This document shows positions 1-9,110 of a DNA stretch of 47,784 bases, piece after piece. Below the pieces are notes generated by a model. That model was not told the DNA's origin. It did no database searches and saw nothing but the letters and a program-made list of their open reading frames with translations. Origin of the DNA: Pelomonas sp. Root1237 (GTDB taxonomy: Bacteria; Pseudomonadota; Gammaproteobacteria; Burkholderiales; Burkholderiaceae_C); NCBI RefSeq assembly GCF_001425055.1, contig NZ_LMDK01000007.1, positions 1-47,784 of the forward strand, written 5' to 3'. Numbering within the stretch: position 1 is the stretch's first letter; every line of letters begins with the position of its first letter. Made by a program: the position numbers and the translations under genes.

Positions 1-73
1 GCCGACGTTGGACACTTGAGAAGGTGTTACCCATGTCCTGGCACGGGTGTTACCCATGTCTCCGGTCTATACA
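1..73 (-). mobile_element. IS-end-like terminus facing out of the window
   Basis: The segment ends at 64-73 with GGTCTATACA (TGTATAGACC on the other strand) and contains GTGTTACCCATGTC twice, starting at 24 and 47, a 23-bp period. Tandem short repeats just inside a TG...CA end are typical of transposase-binding ends of IS21- and IS481-like elements; the family is my inference. No transposase lies in the window, so the body would lie to the left of position 1. An identical copy in opposite orientation sits at the other edge. Confidence 0.5.
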
Positions 74-154
74 GCCCCGCAGAAGAAAGTTACCCCGCTG
101 CCGGGCGGGACTCCCGGCAATGCATCGAGCAGCCACACCCATCGCAAAAGCAAC
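1..154. repeat. Composite interspersed repeat, left-edge copy
   Basis: Positions 1-123 match the reverse complement of 47643-47765 with one mismatch (position 99). The inner half (about 74-154) is the palindrome-family sequence also present twice at 39451-40079: a CAGAAGAAAGTTACC block, a CCGGGCGGGACTCCCGG hairpin, GCAATGC and finally CGCAAAAGCAAC at 143-154. The outer half (1-73) replaces one arm of the family hairpin with IS-end-like DNA. The short reading frames through this repeat are translations of repeat DNA and I do not call them genes. Confidence 0.85.
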
Positions 155-167
155 GCATGATTCACCC

Positions 168-1244
168 ATGCAATCAGCGCACACTCTCCGCGGCGCCAGC
201 CGCCTCGCCGTCGACGCCACCACCGGCGTCACCAATCTCGTCGAGGCCATGCACGCCGAGATCGCCCGGCTGCCGCTGACCCAGCAACGCGAACGCACCT
301 CCGGCATCACCGGCCTGGTCTATCGCAGCGTGCGCGGCGTGACCCGCTTGGTGGGCGGTGGCCTCGACATCGCGCTGGGCGCCCTGACCCCACTGCTCGG
401 CCAGGCCGAGGCCGATCGGGCCAACGCCGCGCAGGCCGCATTGAACGGCGTACTGGGCGACTACCTCGAAGACACCCTCAACCCGCTGGCCACGGCGATG
501 AGCCTGCGCCCGCTGGTGGACGGTGCGACCGGACCGGCCCTCATCATGCTGCACGGCCTGTGCATGAACGAGGCGCAGTGGCGCCGCGACGGAGCCGACT
601 TCCCCGCCGCGCTCGCGGCACTCGGCTACCAGCCGCTGGGCCTGCGCTACAACAGCGGCCGACCGATCTGGCGCAACGGCGCCGAGCTGGCCAAGCTGAT
701 GGACGACGTGCCCGGCCCGCTGACGCTGCTCGGCCACAGCATGGGCGGCCTGGTGGCACGCAGCGCCATTGCCCAGGCCGGGCGGCGGCGCTGGCCCAAG
801 CGGCTGCAAGCCCTCGTCACGCTCGGCACGCCGCACCAGGGCGCGCCGCTGGAACGCGGCGGCCAGCAGGTGCAGCAGCTGCTCAACATCAGCGCCTACT
901 CGCGCCCGCTGTCCCTGCTGGCCGCGCGGCGCAGTGCCGGCATCCGTGACCTGCGCCATGCCAGCCTGCTTGAAGCCGATGCCGGCAAGGCCAGCGCCTT
1001 GCCGCTGCCTGAAGGCGTGGCCTGCTACGCCGTGGCGGCCACCACGTCCAAGTCCGCCAGCGGCTCACCCGCTCGATGGCTCGGCGACGGCCTGGTGCCG
1101 GTGGCCAGCGCGCTGGGCCAGCACCGTTCGCCGGCGCGCCGGCTCGCCTTCACCGACACCGCCCTCTTCACCGGTCTGGGCCATCTGGGCCTGCAGACCG
1201 ACGCCGCCGTGCTGGATCAACTGCAGCGCTGGTTGAAGCCATGA
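168..1244 (+). CDS. Alpha/beta-hydrolase (lipase/esterase, PGAP1-like)
   Basis: A 358-residue serine hydrolase. The nucleophile elbow G-H-S-M-G places the catalytic serine at residue 191, and an L-H-G-L oxyanion-type motif lies about 65 residues upstream, as in triacylglycerol lipase and PGAP1-like families. The N-terminal ~100 residues are alanine-rich and helical, with no clear signal peptide. The ATG at 168 is chosen because everything upstream in frame, back to 24, is repeat DNA. It lies just 14 bp beyond the repeat, so its promoter may lie within the repeat. The substrate cannot be told from sequence; a cytoplasmic or membrane-associated esterase acting on acyl chains is likely. No operon partner is evident. 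Confidence 0.8.
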   Translation: MQSAHTLRGASRLAVDATTGVTNLVEAMHAEIARLPLTQQRERTSGITGLVYRSVRGVTRLVGGGLDIALGALTPLLGQAEADRANAAQAALNGVLGDYLEDTLNPLATAMSLRPLVDGATGPALIMLHGLCMNEAQWRRDGADFPAALAALGYQPLGLRYNSGRPIWRNGAELAKLMDDVPGPLTLLGHSMGGLVARSAIAQAGRRRWPKRLQALVTLGTPHQGAPLERGGQQVQQLLNISAYSRPLSLLAARRSAGIRDLRHASLLEADAGKASALPLPEGVACYAVAATTSKSASGSPARWLGDGLVPVASALGQHRSPARRLAFTDTALFTGLGHLGLQTDAAVLDQLQRWLKP

Positions 1245-1386
1245 TCGCGACAGCTGCCGCGTACCAGCCGGCCGCCAGAGGTGGTCCCCGTCGGGAAGGC
1301 AGGGCGGGCCCCTAACTTCCGCCCGGCAATACCAGTTGCAGCAGGCCCACAATGCCGCTCGCTGGCCCGCTTCCACCCTTGCCGCC

Positions 1387-2448
1387 ATGACGCTTTCTCC
1401 GATCAAGCCTCCGCCCCGGCCCCGGCCGGCAGCCCTGCTCGACCTGACGCCCGACTGGCTGCAATGGCTGGCCGACAACCGGCTCTGGGACTGCGCGCCC
1501 GCCTCCATGCTGGACACCATGGTCACCGCCGGCCAGGACACCGAGACCGCCGCCGCCGCCATCGGCCAGATCGACCAGGACCCGGTCTTCCAGGCCGCTC
1601 GCCGCCACCAGCAGATGCTGCGCAAGCTGGAGTCGGTCTGCGGCAATCTGCAGAAGGTCTGGCAGCAGGACCCCAATTACGCCGTCGTCGAGAAGCGCCG
1701 CGGCGTGGGCCGCGAGGAGTTCCTGGCACGCTATGTCTACGGCTGCCGGCCCGTCGTGCTGACGGACATCGCCGAGGACTGGCCGGCCATGCGCCGCTGG
1801 TCGCCGGCCGACCTGAGCCAGCGCTTCGGCCATCTGGAGGTCGACGTGCAGGTGGGCCGCAACACCGACACCCTGTTCGAGCAGAACAAGGAAAAGCTGC
1901 GACAGCGCATGAAGGTGTCGCAGTTCGTCGATCTCGTCGTCAGCGGCGGCGCCACCAACGACCATTACCTGACGGCCAACGACGAGATGCTGCGCCGGCC
2001 CGAGTTCATGCCGCTGCTGCAGGACATCGGCCGCATGCCGCCCATCTGCGATCCGGCGCTGCTGCACACGGCCGCCTCCTTCTGGTTCGGCCCGGCGGGC
2101 ACGCGCACGCCGCTGCATCACGACACGCTGATGCTCTTCCACACCCAGGTGGTCGGCCGCAAACGCTGGCGCTTCGTGTCGCCGCTGCAGACGCCGGCGC
2201 TCTACAACCGCATGGGCGTCTACAGCCCCATCGACCTGGATGCCCCCGACTACGCCCGCTACCCGCGGCTGCGCGAGGCCGTCGTGCTGGAGACGGTGCT
2301 GGAACCGGGCGACACCCTCTTCCTGCCGCTGGGCTGGTGGCACCAGGTGTCATCGCTGGAGATGAGCATGTCCTTCTCGTACACCAACTTCGATACCGGC
2401 GTGCCCAACGAGTTCAGCTATGTGAACCCGAGCATCGGCAACTGGTAG
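1387..2448 (+). CDS. Cupin-like (JmjC/cupin_8) family protein
   Basis: A 353-residue protein with a C-terminal JmjC-type double-stranded beta-helix. Visible Fe(II)/2-oxoglutarate-type features are H-H-D at residues 244-246 and a distal histidine at about 319 in the motif G-W-W-H-Q-V, preceded by E-P-G-D-T-L-F-L-P. The family includes factor-inhibiting-HIF-like hydroxylases acting on proteins or small molecules; this substrate is unknown. The N-terminal ~100 residues form a helical domain. The ATG at 1387 is preferred to the in-frame ATG at 1336 because it gives the compact family start. It stands alone, 142 bp after the lipase gene. Confidence 0.8.
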   Translation: MTLSPIKPPPRPRPAALLDLTPDWLQWLADNRLWDCAPASMLDTMVTAGQDTETAAAAIGQIDQDPVFQAARRHQQMLRKLESVCGNLQKVWQQDPNYAVVEKRRGVGREEFLARYVYGCRPVVLTDIAEDWPAMRRWSPADLSQRFGHLEVDVQVGRNTDTLFEQNKEKLRQRMKVSQFVDLVVSGGATNDHYLTANDEMLRRPEFMPLLQDIGRMPPICDPALLHTAASFWFGPAGTRTPLHHDTLMLFHTQVVGRKRWRFVSPLQTPALYNRMGVYSPIDLDAPDYARYPRLREAVVLETVLEPGDTLFLPLGWWHQVSSLEMSMSFSYTNFDTGVPNEFSYVNPSIGNW

Positions 2449-2638
2449 CTCAGGAGCACCCCGAGCGAGGAAAGCTGCACGCATCCGTTTTTCCAAAGGC
2501 AACGGCAGTGGCGCGCGGCGGCAGAGGCCACCATAGACTCGGCCAGCGGAGCTGCCCACGGCATCGAGGGCGCGCATTCGCCAGGCTATGGCGCAAAGAA
2601 ATCTTCGAACGGACCGGTTTCGCATCAGAAGGACTGCG

Positions 2639-4732
2639 ATGCGAGGCGCTGCGCGGCTGGCGGCCGCCCTGTTGGCCGGATGCGCAGCCTTCGGCACGCC
2701 GGTCGCCGGCCAGGCTCAGGCGGCTGCGGCGACAAGTGCGGCCTCCGCTCCCGGCGCCCGGGCGCCCGCCCTGGACATCGCCGAGCTGAAGGCCAGGATC
2801 GCCTCGGACGACCGCCGGCGGCCTGCCGCTTCGATCGAACTGGCCCAACAGGCGCTCGCAGCAGCCGGGTTGGCGCCCGAGGATCGCCGCTGGCTGCGTA
2901 CGCGCCTGGTGCGCGACCTGGACCGCCTGGACCGGACGGAGGAGGCCGTCGCCCAGGCCGGCATCGGCCGGCGGGAAGCTCGCGACGAGCAGGAACGGCT
3001 GCATTTCGACCGGTTGGAGATGATGGCGCTGGTGGATGCGCACCGCCACGACGACGTGCTCAAGCGCTACCAGAGCGTCGCCCCCCGGCTGCCAGCGCTG
3101 GCGAGGGACGCAGCGAATGCCGAAGCGCGCCTGATCGCGGCGGACATCTGGCGGCTTGCCGGCATCGCCACGTTTGGCGTCGGCCGGCTGCCCGAGGCCG
3201 CGGAACTGCTGACACAGGCCTTGCGCATCCTCGATGAGCGCCCCGACGCCGTCTACGAGTTCGCGCAGGCGCTGACCTACACGGCCCTCGTGCATTCGCG
3301 TTCCGGTCGCGTCGACGAAGCGTTGCGCACGGTGCAACGCGCCATCGACGTCTCGGAGGCCGCAGGGGATCGCTCCGCCCTGTCCAGCTACTACCTGCGC
3401 AAGGGTTATTTTCTCGGCCTGCTCGGGCGCCCCGACGAACAGCATGAAGCGCTGCTCAAGGCCCGGGCCACCGCGCGGGACGAATTGAGGAACTACAACC
3501 TCGCCGTCGCAGCGACCAACCTGGCCGACGTCGCCCTGCAGAAGAAGGACTACCGCGCCGCGCTGAGCTATGCCGAGGAGGCCATGCCCCTCGTGGAGCG
3601 CAGCGGCGACAAGGAGTCACTTTGGATCTGCTGGGTCAACAAGGGCATTGCCCTGAACCGGCTGGGGCGGCCCGGCGGCCTCGATTGGATACGCAAGGCC
3701 ATCGCCGTCTTCACCGCGACACCCGGCATGGCCGCCAACGCGGCTGACGTCCAGGGCCTGCTGGCCGAGGAGCTGGCCTTCGCCCACGACTACCCGCAAG
3801 CCTACGAGGCGGCGATGCAATTCAAGCGCCTGAGCGACGAGGTGCGCAAGGCCGCCGACCACAAGCGCATCGCCCAGGCGCAGGCCGCCTATGAGGCCGA
3901 CAAGCGCCAGCGTCAGATCCAAGCGCTGGAGCATGAGCAGCAGTATCAGCAACGCTTCCACTGGCTGCTGGCGCTGGCCGCCGTGGCCGGGCTGGTGGCG
4001 GCCATCGTCGCGGCCGTCAGCCGCCATCACGTCAAGCGGGCCTACCAGGCGATGCGCGACATGGCGTTCTCGGACCCCCTGACCGGCCTGCGCAACCGCC
4101 GCCACCTGGTGAGCAACGTGCAGGAGGACATGGCGCGAGCACGGCGCCTGCGTGCCAACGCTGGCGCTGGCGTCGGGCCGGCCAACACCGACATCATCTT
4201 CATGATGATCGACGTCGATCACTTCAAGGCCGTCAACGACGTGCACGGCCACGCGGCCGGCGACGCGGTGCTCAGGCAATGCGCCGCCGTGCTGCAACGA
4301 CAGCTGCGCGAGTCCGACACCCTCGTGCGCTGGGGTGGCGAGGAGTTCCTCGTCTTCGCCCGCCAGGCCAATGCCGGTGAGATCCACGTGCTGGCCGAGC
4401 GGCTGCGCGCCAGCATCGCCGCCCACGACTTCGTGCTGGACGACGGCCAGGTGCTGCGCAAGACCTGCTCCATCGGCTACGCCTGCCACCCCCTGCAACC
4501 GGATGCCCAGGGCGCGGCGCCGGCGGACTGGAACGACACCGTGGCACTGGCCGACCAATGCCTGTACGTCGCCAAGGCCAGCGGCCGCGACGTCTGGGTC
4601 GGCGTCACCGCCATAGACACCCCGCGATCATGCGGGCACCCGGACATCCGGGAACTGCGGGCCGGGGTCGATGCCGGCGTCTACACGCTGCGGTGCAGTG
4701 ACGGGCGCGAGATCGTCTGGCCGGCGTCATGA
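2639..4732 (+). CDS. TPR-containing membrane diguanylate cyclase (GGDEF)
   Basis: A 697-residue protein. Residues 1-25 look like a lipoprotein or Sec signal (L-L-A-G-C). Residues ~30-430 are helical tetratricopeptide-like repeats expected in the periplasm. A transmembrane segment near residues 440-462 leads into a C-terminal GGDEF domain whose active-site motif is G-G-E-E-F, starting at residue 566, a form compatible with activity. It should make cyclic di-GMP from two GTP in the cytoplasm in response to an envelope signal. An AGAAGGA ribosome site sits 5 bp before the ATG at 2639, favouring it over 2588. No EAL domain is attached. A c-di-GMP riboswitch lies about 7 kb downstream. Confidence 0.88.
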   Translation: MRGAARLAAALLAGCAAFGTPVAGQAQAAAATSAASAPGARAPALDIAELKARIASDDRRRPAASIELAQQALAAAGLAPEDRRWLRTRLVRDLDRLDRTEEAVAQAGIGRREARDEQERLHFDRLEMMALVDAHRHDDVLKRYQSVAPRLPALARDAANAEARLIAADIWRLAGIATFGVGRLPEAAELLTQALRILDERPDAVYEFAQALTYTALVHSRSGRVDEALRTVQRAIDVSEAAGDRSALSSYYLRKGYFLGLLGRPDEQHEALLKARATARDELRNYNLAVAATNLADVALQKKDYRAALSYAEEAMPLVERSGDKESLWICWVNKGIALNRLGRPGGLDWIRKAIAVFTATPGMAANAADVQGLLAEELAFAHDYPQAYEAAMQFKRLSDEVRKAADHKRIAQAQAAYEADKRQRQIQALEHEQQYQQRFHWLLALAAVAGLVAAIVAAVSRHHVKRAYQAMRDMAFSDPLTGLRNRRHLVSNVQEDMARARRLRANAGAGVGPANTDIIFMMIDVDHFKAVNDVHGHAAGDAVLRQCAAVLQRQLRESDTLVRWGGEEFLVFARQANAGEIHVLAERLRASIAAHDFVLDDGQVLRKTCSIGYACHPLQPDAQGAAPADWNDTVALADQCLYVAKASGRDVWVGVTAIDTPRSCGHPDIRELRAGVDAGVYTLRCSDGREIVWPAS

Positions 4733-4870
4733 AGCGCGGGTTCGAGCAACTCGAGAACCTGGCGCCGCCCGGTCAATGACCTGTCGGGGCATGTCGCCGG
4801 GTTGACGCCAGGGCTAGTCTTCGCGCCGCAGAATCGGCCCCAAAGCCGATGACAGCCCTGGAGACATGCC

Positions 4871-7075
4871 ATGCCCGAAAGCCATTACCGCATCTGCCCG
4901 CTGTGCGAGGCCTGCTGCGGCCTGGAAGTGAAAACCGAAGGTGCCAAGGTCATCAGCATCCGCGGCGCCGACAACGACGTCTTCAGCCACGGCTACCTCT
5001 GCCCCAAGGGCGTGAGCCTGAAGGACCTGCACGAAGACCCCGACCGCCTGCGCACGCCGCTGATCAAGCGCGACGGCAAGTTTGTGCCGGCGAGCTGGGA
5101 CGAGGCTTTTGCCGAGATCGAAAAACGCCTGCTGCCGATCTGGCGTGAGCACGGCCCGGATTCGGTGGCCTTGACCATCGGCAACCCGGCCGCGCACAAG
5201 GTCAGCCTGCTGGCCTACACGCCGCGCCTGGTGCGGGCACTGGGCACCCGCAATGCCTTCAGCGCATCGACGCTGGACCAGATGCCCAAGCAGCTCAGCG
5301 CCGGCCTGATGTTCGGCCACTGGCTGTCCATTCCTCTGCCCGACATCGAGCGCTGCGACTACCTGCTCATCCTCGGCGGCAACCCGATGATCAGCAACGG
5401 CAGCCTGTGGACGGTGCCCGACTACCGCGGCAAGGCCAAGGCCATGCGCGCGCGCGGCGGGCGCATCGTCGTCGTCGACCCGCGCCGCAGCGAGACGGCC
5501 GCGGCGGCCGACGAGCATCTGGCCATCCGGCCCGGCGGCGATGCGCTGCTGCTGGCCGGCATCGCCCACACGCTGTTCGACGAAGGCCTGTTGAAGCTCG
5601 GTCGGCTGGCCGATCACATCAACGGTCTGGACGAAGCCCGCGCCGCCGTGCAGCCTTTCGCGCCCGAGATGACGGCCGCCGGCTGCGGCATCCCGGCCGA
5701 GGTCCAGCGCCGCATCGCCCGCGAGATCGCCAGCGCGCCGCGCGCCGCCGTCTATGGCCGCATCGGCACCTGCACGACGCGCTTCGGCACGGTCAACTCC
5801 TGGCTGGTCGACCTCATCAACGCGCTGACCGGCAACCTCGACCGAGAGGGCGGTGCGATGTTCGCCAAGGCCGCCGCCTTCGCGTCCAACACGCAGGGCA
5901 AGCCCGGCAGCGGCAAGGGCATCACGACGGGGCGCCGCAAGAGCCGCGTGTCCGGTGCGCCGGAGGTCTTCGGCGAGCTGCCCATCACCGTGATGGCCGA
6001 GGAGATGGAGACCGCTGGCGAGGGCCAGATCAAGGCGCTGATCAGCATCGCCAGCAATCCGGTGCTGTCGGCCCCCGGCGGCCCGCGCATCGCCAAAGCG
6101 CTGGAGAAGCTGGACTTCATGCTCAGCCTGGACATCTACGTCAACGAGACCAGCCGCCATGCCGACGTCATCCTGCCCGGCCTGTCGCCGCTGGAGGACC
6201 TGCACTTCGACGTCGCCTTCCCACAGCTCAGCCACCGCAACCACGCGCGCTTCTCCGGCCCCGTGTTCGACGCGCCGGCCGGCACGCCGCAGGAGTGGCA
6301 GACCATCCTGCGCCTGTGCGCCCTGCTCGAAGGCCGCGGCCTGGATGTCGACGTGGCCCAGCTCGACGACGACGCCATCGAGTCCGACGTGAAGCGCTTT
6401 GCCGGCGACCAGACGCCCGCCGTGCTGGCCGCACTGCAGCCCTGGCGCGGCCCCGAGCGGCTGATCGACCTGCAGCTGCGCGTCGGCCCCTATGGCGATC
6501 AGTTCGGCCGCAAGCCCGATGGCATCAACCTGGCCAAGGTCAAGGCGGCAAGCACCGTCGAACGCGGTGGCATCGACCTCGGTGCGCTGACCGCGCGCAT
6601 TCCCGAGATCCTGCGCACGCCCAGCGGCAGGATCGAACTCGCACCGCCCTCGGTGCTGGCCGACCTGACCTCAGTCCGGACCGAGCCCGCCCCCGAGTTC
6701 AGCCTCATCGGCCGGCGCGACACGCGCTCGGGCAACAGCTGGATGCACAACCTGCCGGTGCTGGCCAAGGGGCCGGACCGCTGCACGCTGCTGGTCAACC
6801 CGGGTGACGCGGATCGCCTGGGCCTGGCCGAGTTTGCCCGGATCAAAAGCGCGGTCGGTGAGCTGATCGCGCGCGTCGAGCGCAGCGCCGACATGAGCCC
6901 CGGCGTGGTCAGCCTGCCGCATGGCTGGGGGCATGACCTGGACGGCGTGCAGCTCGGCGTGGCGCGCGAGCGGCCGGGCGTCAACATGAACGAGCTGCTG
7001 GACGACGCGGCACGGGACCCTTTGAGCGGCAATGCAGTGCTGAGCGGCATCGCCGTGGAGATTGCACCCGCCTGA
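4871..7075 (+). CDS. Molybdopterin-dependent oxidoreductase catalytic subunit
   Basis: A 734-residue member of the DMSO-reductase superfamily. The N-terminus has a 4Fe-4S motif, Cys9-x2-Cys12-x3-Cys16 with Cys44 in G-Y-L-C-P-K-G, followed by the molybdopterin-binding domains and a C-terminal guanine-dinucleotide-binding barrel (N-P-x-D-A region, residues ~625-734). It has no Tat signal, so it is probably cytoplasmic. It is most like formate dehydrogenase/assimilatory-reductase-like single subunits of unknown substrate. No electron-transfer partner or cofactor gene is adjacent. A GGAGA site lies 5-9 bp before the ATG. The length is shorter than assimilatory nitrate reductases (about 850-900), so I do not call it NasA despite the nitrate locus 25 kb away. 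Confidence 0.82.
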   Translation: MPESHYRICPLCEACCGLEVKTEGAKVISIRGADNDVFSHGYLCPKGVSLKDLHEDPDRLRTPLIKRDGKFVPASWDEAFAEIEKRLLPIWREHGPDSVALTIGNPAAHKVSLLAYTPRLVRALGTRNAFSASTLDQMPKQLSAGLMFGHWLSIPLPDIERCDYLLILGGNPMISNGSLWTVPDYRGKAKAMRARGGRIVVVDPRRSETAAAADEHLAIRPGGDALLLAGIAHTLFDEGLLKLGRLADHINGLDEARAAVQPFAPEMTAAGCGIPAEVQRRIAREIASAPRAAVYGRIGTCTTRFGTVNSWLVDLINALTGNLDREGGAMFAKAAAFASNTQGKPGSGKGITTGRRKSRVSGAPEVFGELPITVMAEEMETAGEGQIKALISIASNPVLSAPGGPRIAKALEKLDFMLSLDIYVNETSRHADVILPGLSPLEDLHFDVAFPQLSHRNHARFSGPVFDAPAGTPQEWQTILRLCALLEGRGLDVDVAQLDDDAIESDVKRFAGDQTPAVLAALQPWRGPERLIDLQLRVGPYGDQFGRKPDGINLAKVKAASTVERGGIDLGALTARIPEILRTPSGRIELAPPSVLADLTSVRTEPAPEFSLIGRRDTRSGNSWMHNLPVLAKGPDRCTLLVNPGDADRLGLAEFARIKSAVGELIARVERSADMSPGVVSLPHGWGHDLDGVQLGVARERPGVNMNELLDDAARDPLSGNAVLSGIAVEIAPA

Positions 7076-7230
7076 CCTGCCGGGACCGCGACGACCCGCC
7101 ACATTTTGCGAACAACTTGTCAAGCATCGCCGGGCCGACCTGCCTAAACTCCCAGTAAAGCGGCGGTCGTCCCTGGCGCGCTCGCCACGGACGGCGATGG
7201 CGCGACGCATCCGCCAGCGGGAGCGATTTG

Positions 7231-8547
7231 ATGGATGCAAAAGTTGCCGACCCTCCGGTCGTGCTGTTCGTCGATGACGAGGTGTCGATCCTCAGTGCGC
7301 TGCGACGGCTGTTCCGGCCCCAGGGTTACCGGGTGTTGCTGGCCGAGAGCGCCAAGGCCGGGCTGGCCATGCTGGAGACCGAACCGGTCGATCTCGTCGT
7401 GTCCGACATGCGCATGCCGGAGATGGACGGCGCGGCGCTGCTCGAACAGGTCCACCAGCGCTGGCCGACCGTCGGGCGCATCCTGTTGACGGGTTATGCC
7501 GATATCGGCTCGACCGTCGCAGCCATCAACCGCGGGCAGATCCACCGCTATATCGCCAAGCCTTGGGACGACCGCGAGCTGGTGATGTGCGTGCAGGACG
7601 GCCTGGAGCGCCGCCGGCTGGAGAAGGAAAACCGCGCGCTGCAGCTGCTGACTCAAAGGCAGAACGACGAACTGCAGGCCTTGAACACCGACCTGGCGGC
7701 GCGGGTCAAGGCGCGGACCAGCGAGCTGGAACAGGTCAACGCCATGCTGGAGACCTCGTTCGCGCAGTTGCAGGAGAACTTCCTGCTGTCGATCAACGTG
7801 TTCTCAGGTCTGATCGAGCTGCGTGGTGGTGGCATGGCGGGCTATTCACGCGAGGTGGCCGACCTGGCTCGCCGCACGGCGCGGCGGCTCAACCTGGGTG
7901 CAGCGGCAGAGGAAGACATCTACATCACCGGCCTGCTGCATGAGGTCGGCAAGATCGGCCTTCCGGACACGATGCTGCGCAAGCCGCTCTCGGCCATGTC
8001 CAGCGATGAGCTCGCCCTGTACCGCCGCTACCCGCTCAATGGCGAGGCGGCGCTGCTGCCGCTGGGGCGGCTGCAACGCGTGGCGCGCCTGGTGCGGTCG
8101 CACCACGAACGCATCGACGGCAAGGGCTACCCCGATGCGCTGAGCGGCGACGAGGTGCCGCTCGGCGCGCAGGTGGTGAGCGTGGCTTGCGACTACTACG
8201 CCGCACAGTCCGGCCGGCTGTCGCTGAAGCGCCATTCGGCGGCCGAGGCGCATTCGCTGATCCTCGGCGGTGCCGGCACGCGTTACGAGAAGGCTGTTGT
8301 CGAGGCCTTCGAGCTGGCGCTCAAGGACGAGCCCTCCGAGAAGCCGCGTGACCGGGAGCTGCAGCCTCACGAAGTGATGCCGGGCATGGTGCTGTCCCGC
8401 GACCTGCTGTCGCCGCAGGGCACGCTGCTGCTGGCGGCGGGTTTCGTCTTCGACAACCGGGTCGTCAGGCAGCTGCGCGAATTCGCCGGCCGTGAAGGCG
8501 CAAAGCTGCATGTCTTCGTGAAGCTGCCTGAAGGAGGTGCGACGTGA
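7231..8547 (+). CDS. Response regulator with HD-GYP-type output, degenerate site (RpfG-like)
   Basis: A 438-residue protein: receiver domain 1-125 (phospho-acceptor Asp59), coiled coil ~130-185, then an HD-GYP-type domain 190-370 and a C-terminal extension. G-Y-P is intact at 299-301. The metal-binding pair is His237-Glu238 (H-E-V-G-K) instead of His-Asp. The downstream D-A-Y-D-A-L-T-S-D-R block is also altered, to D-Y-Y-A-A-Q-S-G-R. Active family members hydrolyse cyclic di-GMP; here activity is doubtful and a binding or sensing role is possible. ATG at 7231 has CGGGAG upstream; a TTG sits one codon earlier. It overlaps the next gene by 4 bp and starts a signalling operon. Confidence 0.85.
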   Translation: MDAKVADPPVVLFVDDEVSILSALRRLFRPQGYRVLLAESAKAGLAMLETEPVDLVVSDMRMPEMDGAALLEQVHQRWPTVGRILLTGYADIGSTVAAINRGQIHRYIAKPWDDRELVMCVQDGLERRRLEKENRALQLLTQRQNDELQALNTDLAARVKARTSELEQVNAMLETSFAQLQENFLLSINVFSGLIELRGGGMAGYSREVADLARRTARRLNLGAAAEEDIYITGLLHEVGKIGLPDTMLRKPLSAMSSDELALYRRYPLNGEAALLPLGRLQRVARLVRSHHERIDGKGYPDALSGDEVPLGAQVVSVACDYYAAQSGRLSLKRHSAAEAHSLILGGAGTRYEKAVVEAFELALKDEPSEKPRDRELQPHEVMPGMVLSRDLLSPQGTLLLAAGFVFDNRVVRQLREFAGREGAKLHVFVKLPEGGAT

Positions 8548-9110
8548 GCGAACGCATCCTGCTCGTCGACGACGAGCCTCACATCCTCAGCGCGCTGCAG
8601 CGCCTGCTGCGCAACGGGCTGAAGGACACCGGCGGCGCGCGCTATGACGTCGAAAGCTTCACCGACGGCGCCGTGGCTCTGGCGCGGGCGCGCGAGTGCG
8701 CTTTCGCGCTGGCCATCTCCGATCAGCGCATGCCGGGCATGACCGGCGTGGAATTCCTGCGCGAACTGCGTCAGGTGCAGCCCGACTGCGGGCGCATCAT
8801 CCTGTCCGGCTATGCCGACCTGAACGCGCTGGTGGCGGCCATCAACGAGGCCGAGATCGCCCGTTTCATCTCCAAGCCCTGGGCCGACTTCGACCTGCTC
8901 AGCGCCGTGCGCCAGGTGTTGCGCATCCGCGAGCTGACGATGGAGAACCAGCGCCTGGCTGACCAGGTGCGCCAGCAGATGGGCGTGCTCACCGCCCAGG
9001 AGGCGGAGCTGCGCCGCCTGGAGCGGCTCGAACCGGGCATCACCCATGTGAAATGGGGCAGCGACGGCTCGTTCATCCTGGAGGACCCGGATGAAGAGGT
9101 GAAGTGGTGA
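8544..9110 (+). CDS. Single-domain response regulator with C-terminal coil
   Basis: A 188-residue protein with one receiver domain (residues 1-130; acidic pocket D-D-E near the N-terminus, phospho-acceptor Asp60 in S-D-Q-R-M-P-G-M) and a charged helical tail ending in an acidic strand. No DNA-binding or enzymatic output is visible. It probably relays or sinks phosphate from the kinase encoded immediately downstream, or acts by binding partners. The GTG start at 8544 overlaps the previous stop codon, and its own stop overlaps the next start, indicating translational coupling in a three-gene operon. The receiver resembles that of the preceding gene, suggesting an old duplication. Confidence 0.85.
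   Translation: MSERILLVDDEPHILSALQRLLRNGLKDTGGARYDVESFTDGAVALARARECAFALAISDQRMPGMTGVEFLRELRQVQPDCGRIILSGYADLNALVAAINEAEIARFISKPWADFDLLSAVRQVLRIRELTMENQRLADQVRQQMGVLTAQEAELRRLERLEPGITHVKWGSDGSFILEDPDEEVKW

Noticed and set aside
16..310. Short open frames at the left edge, on both strands
   Set aside because: They translate the interspersed repeat, and nearly the same peptides appear in the inverted copy at the right edge.
174..959. Long minus-strand frame opposite the lipase gene
   Set aside because: Antisense shadow of a GC-rich gene; Gln/His/Arg-rich product and no start signal.
4871..7075. Assimilatory nitrate reductase (NasA)
   Set aside because: The protein is about 150 residues too short and is not linked to the nitrate locus.
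7140..7170. Possible FliA (sigma-28) promoter TAAAC...GCGG before the HD-GYP gene
   Set aside because: The -10 half departs too far from GCCGATAA to support.
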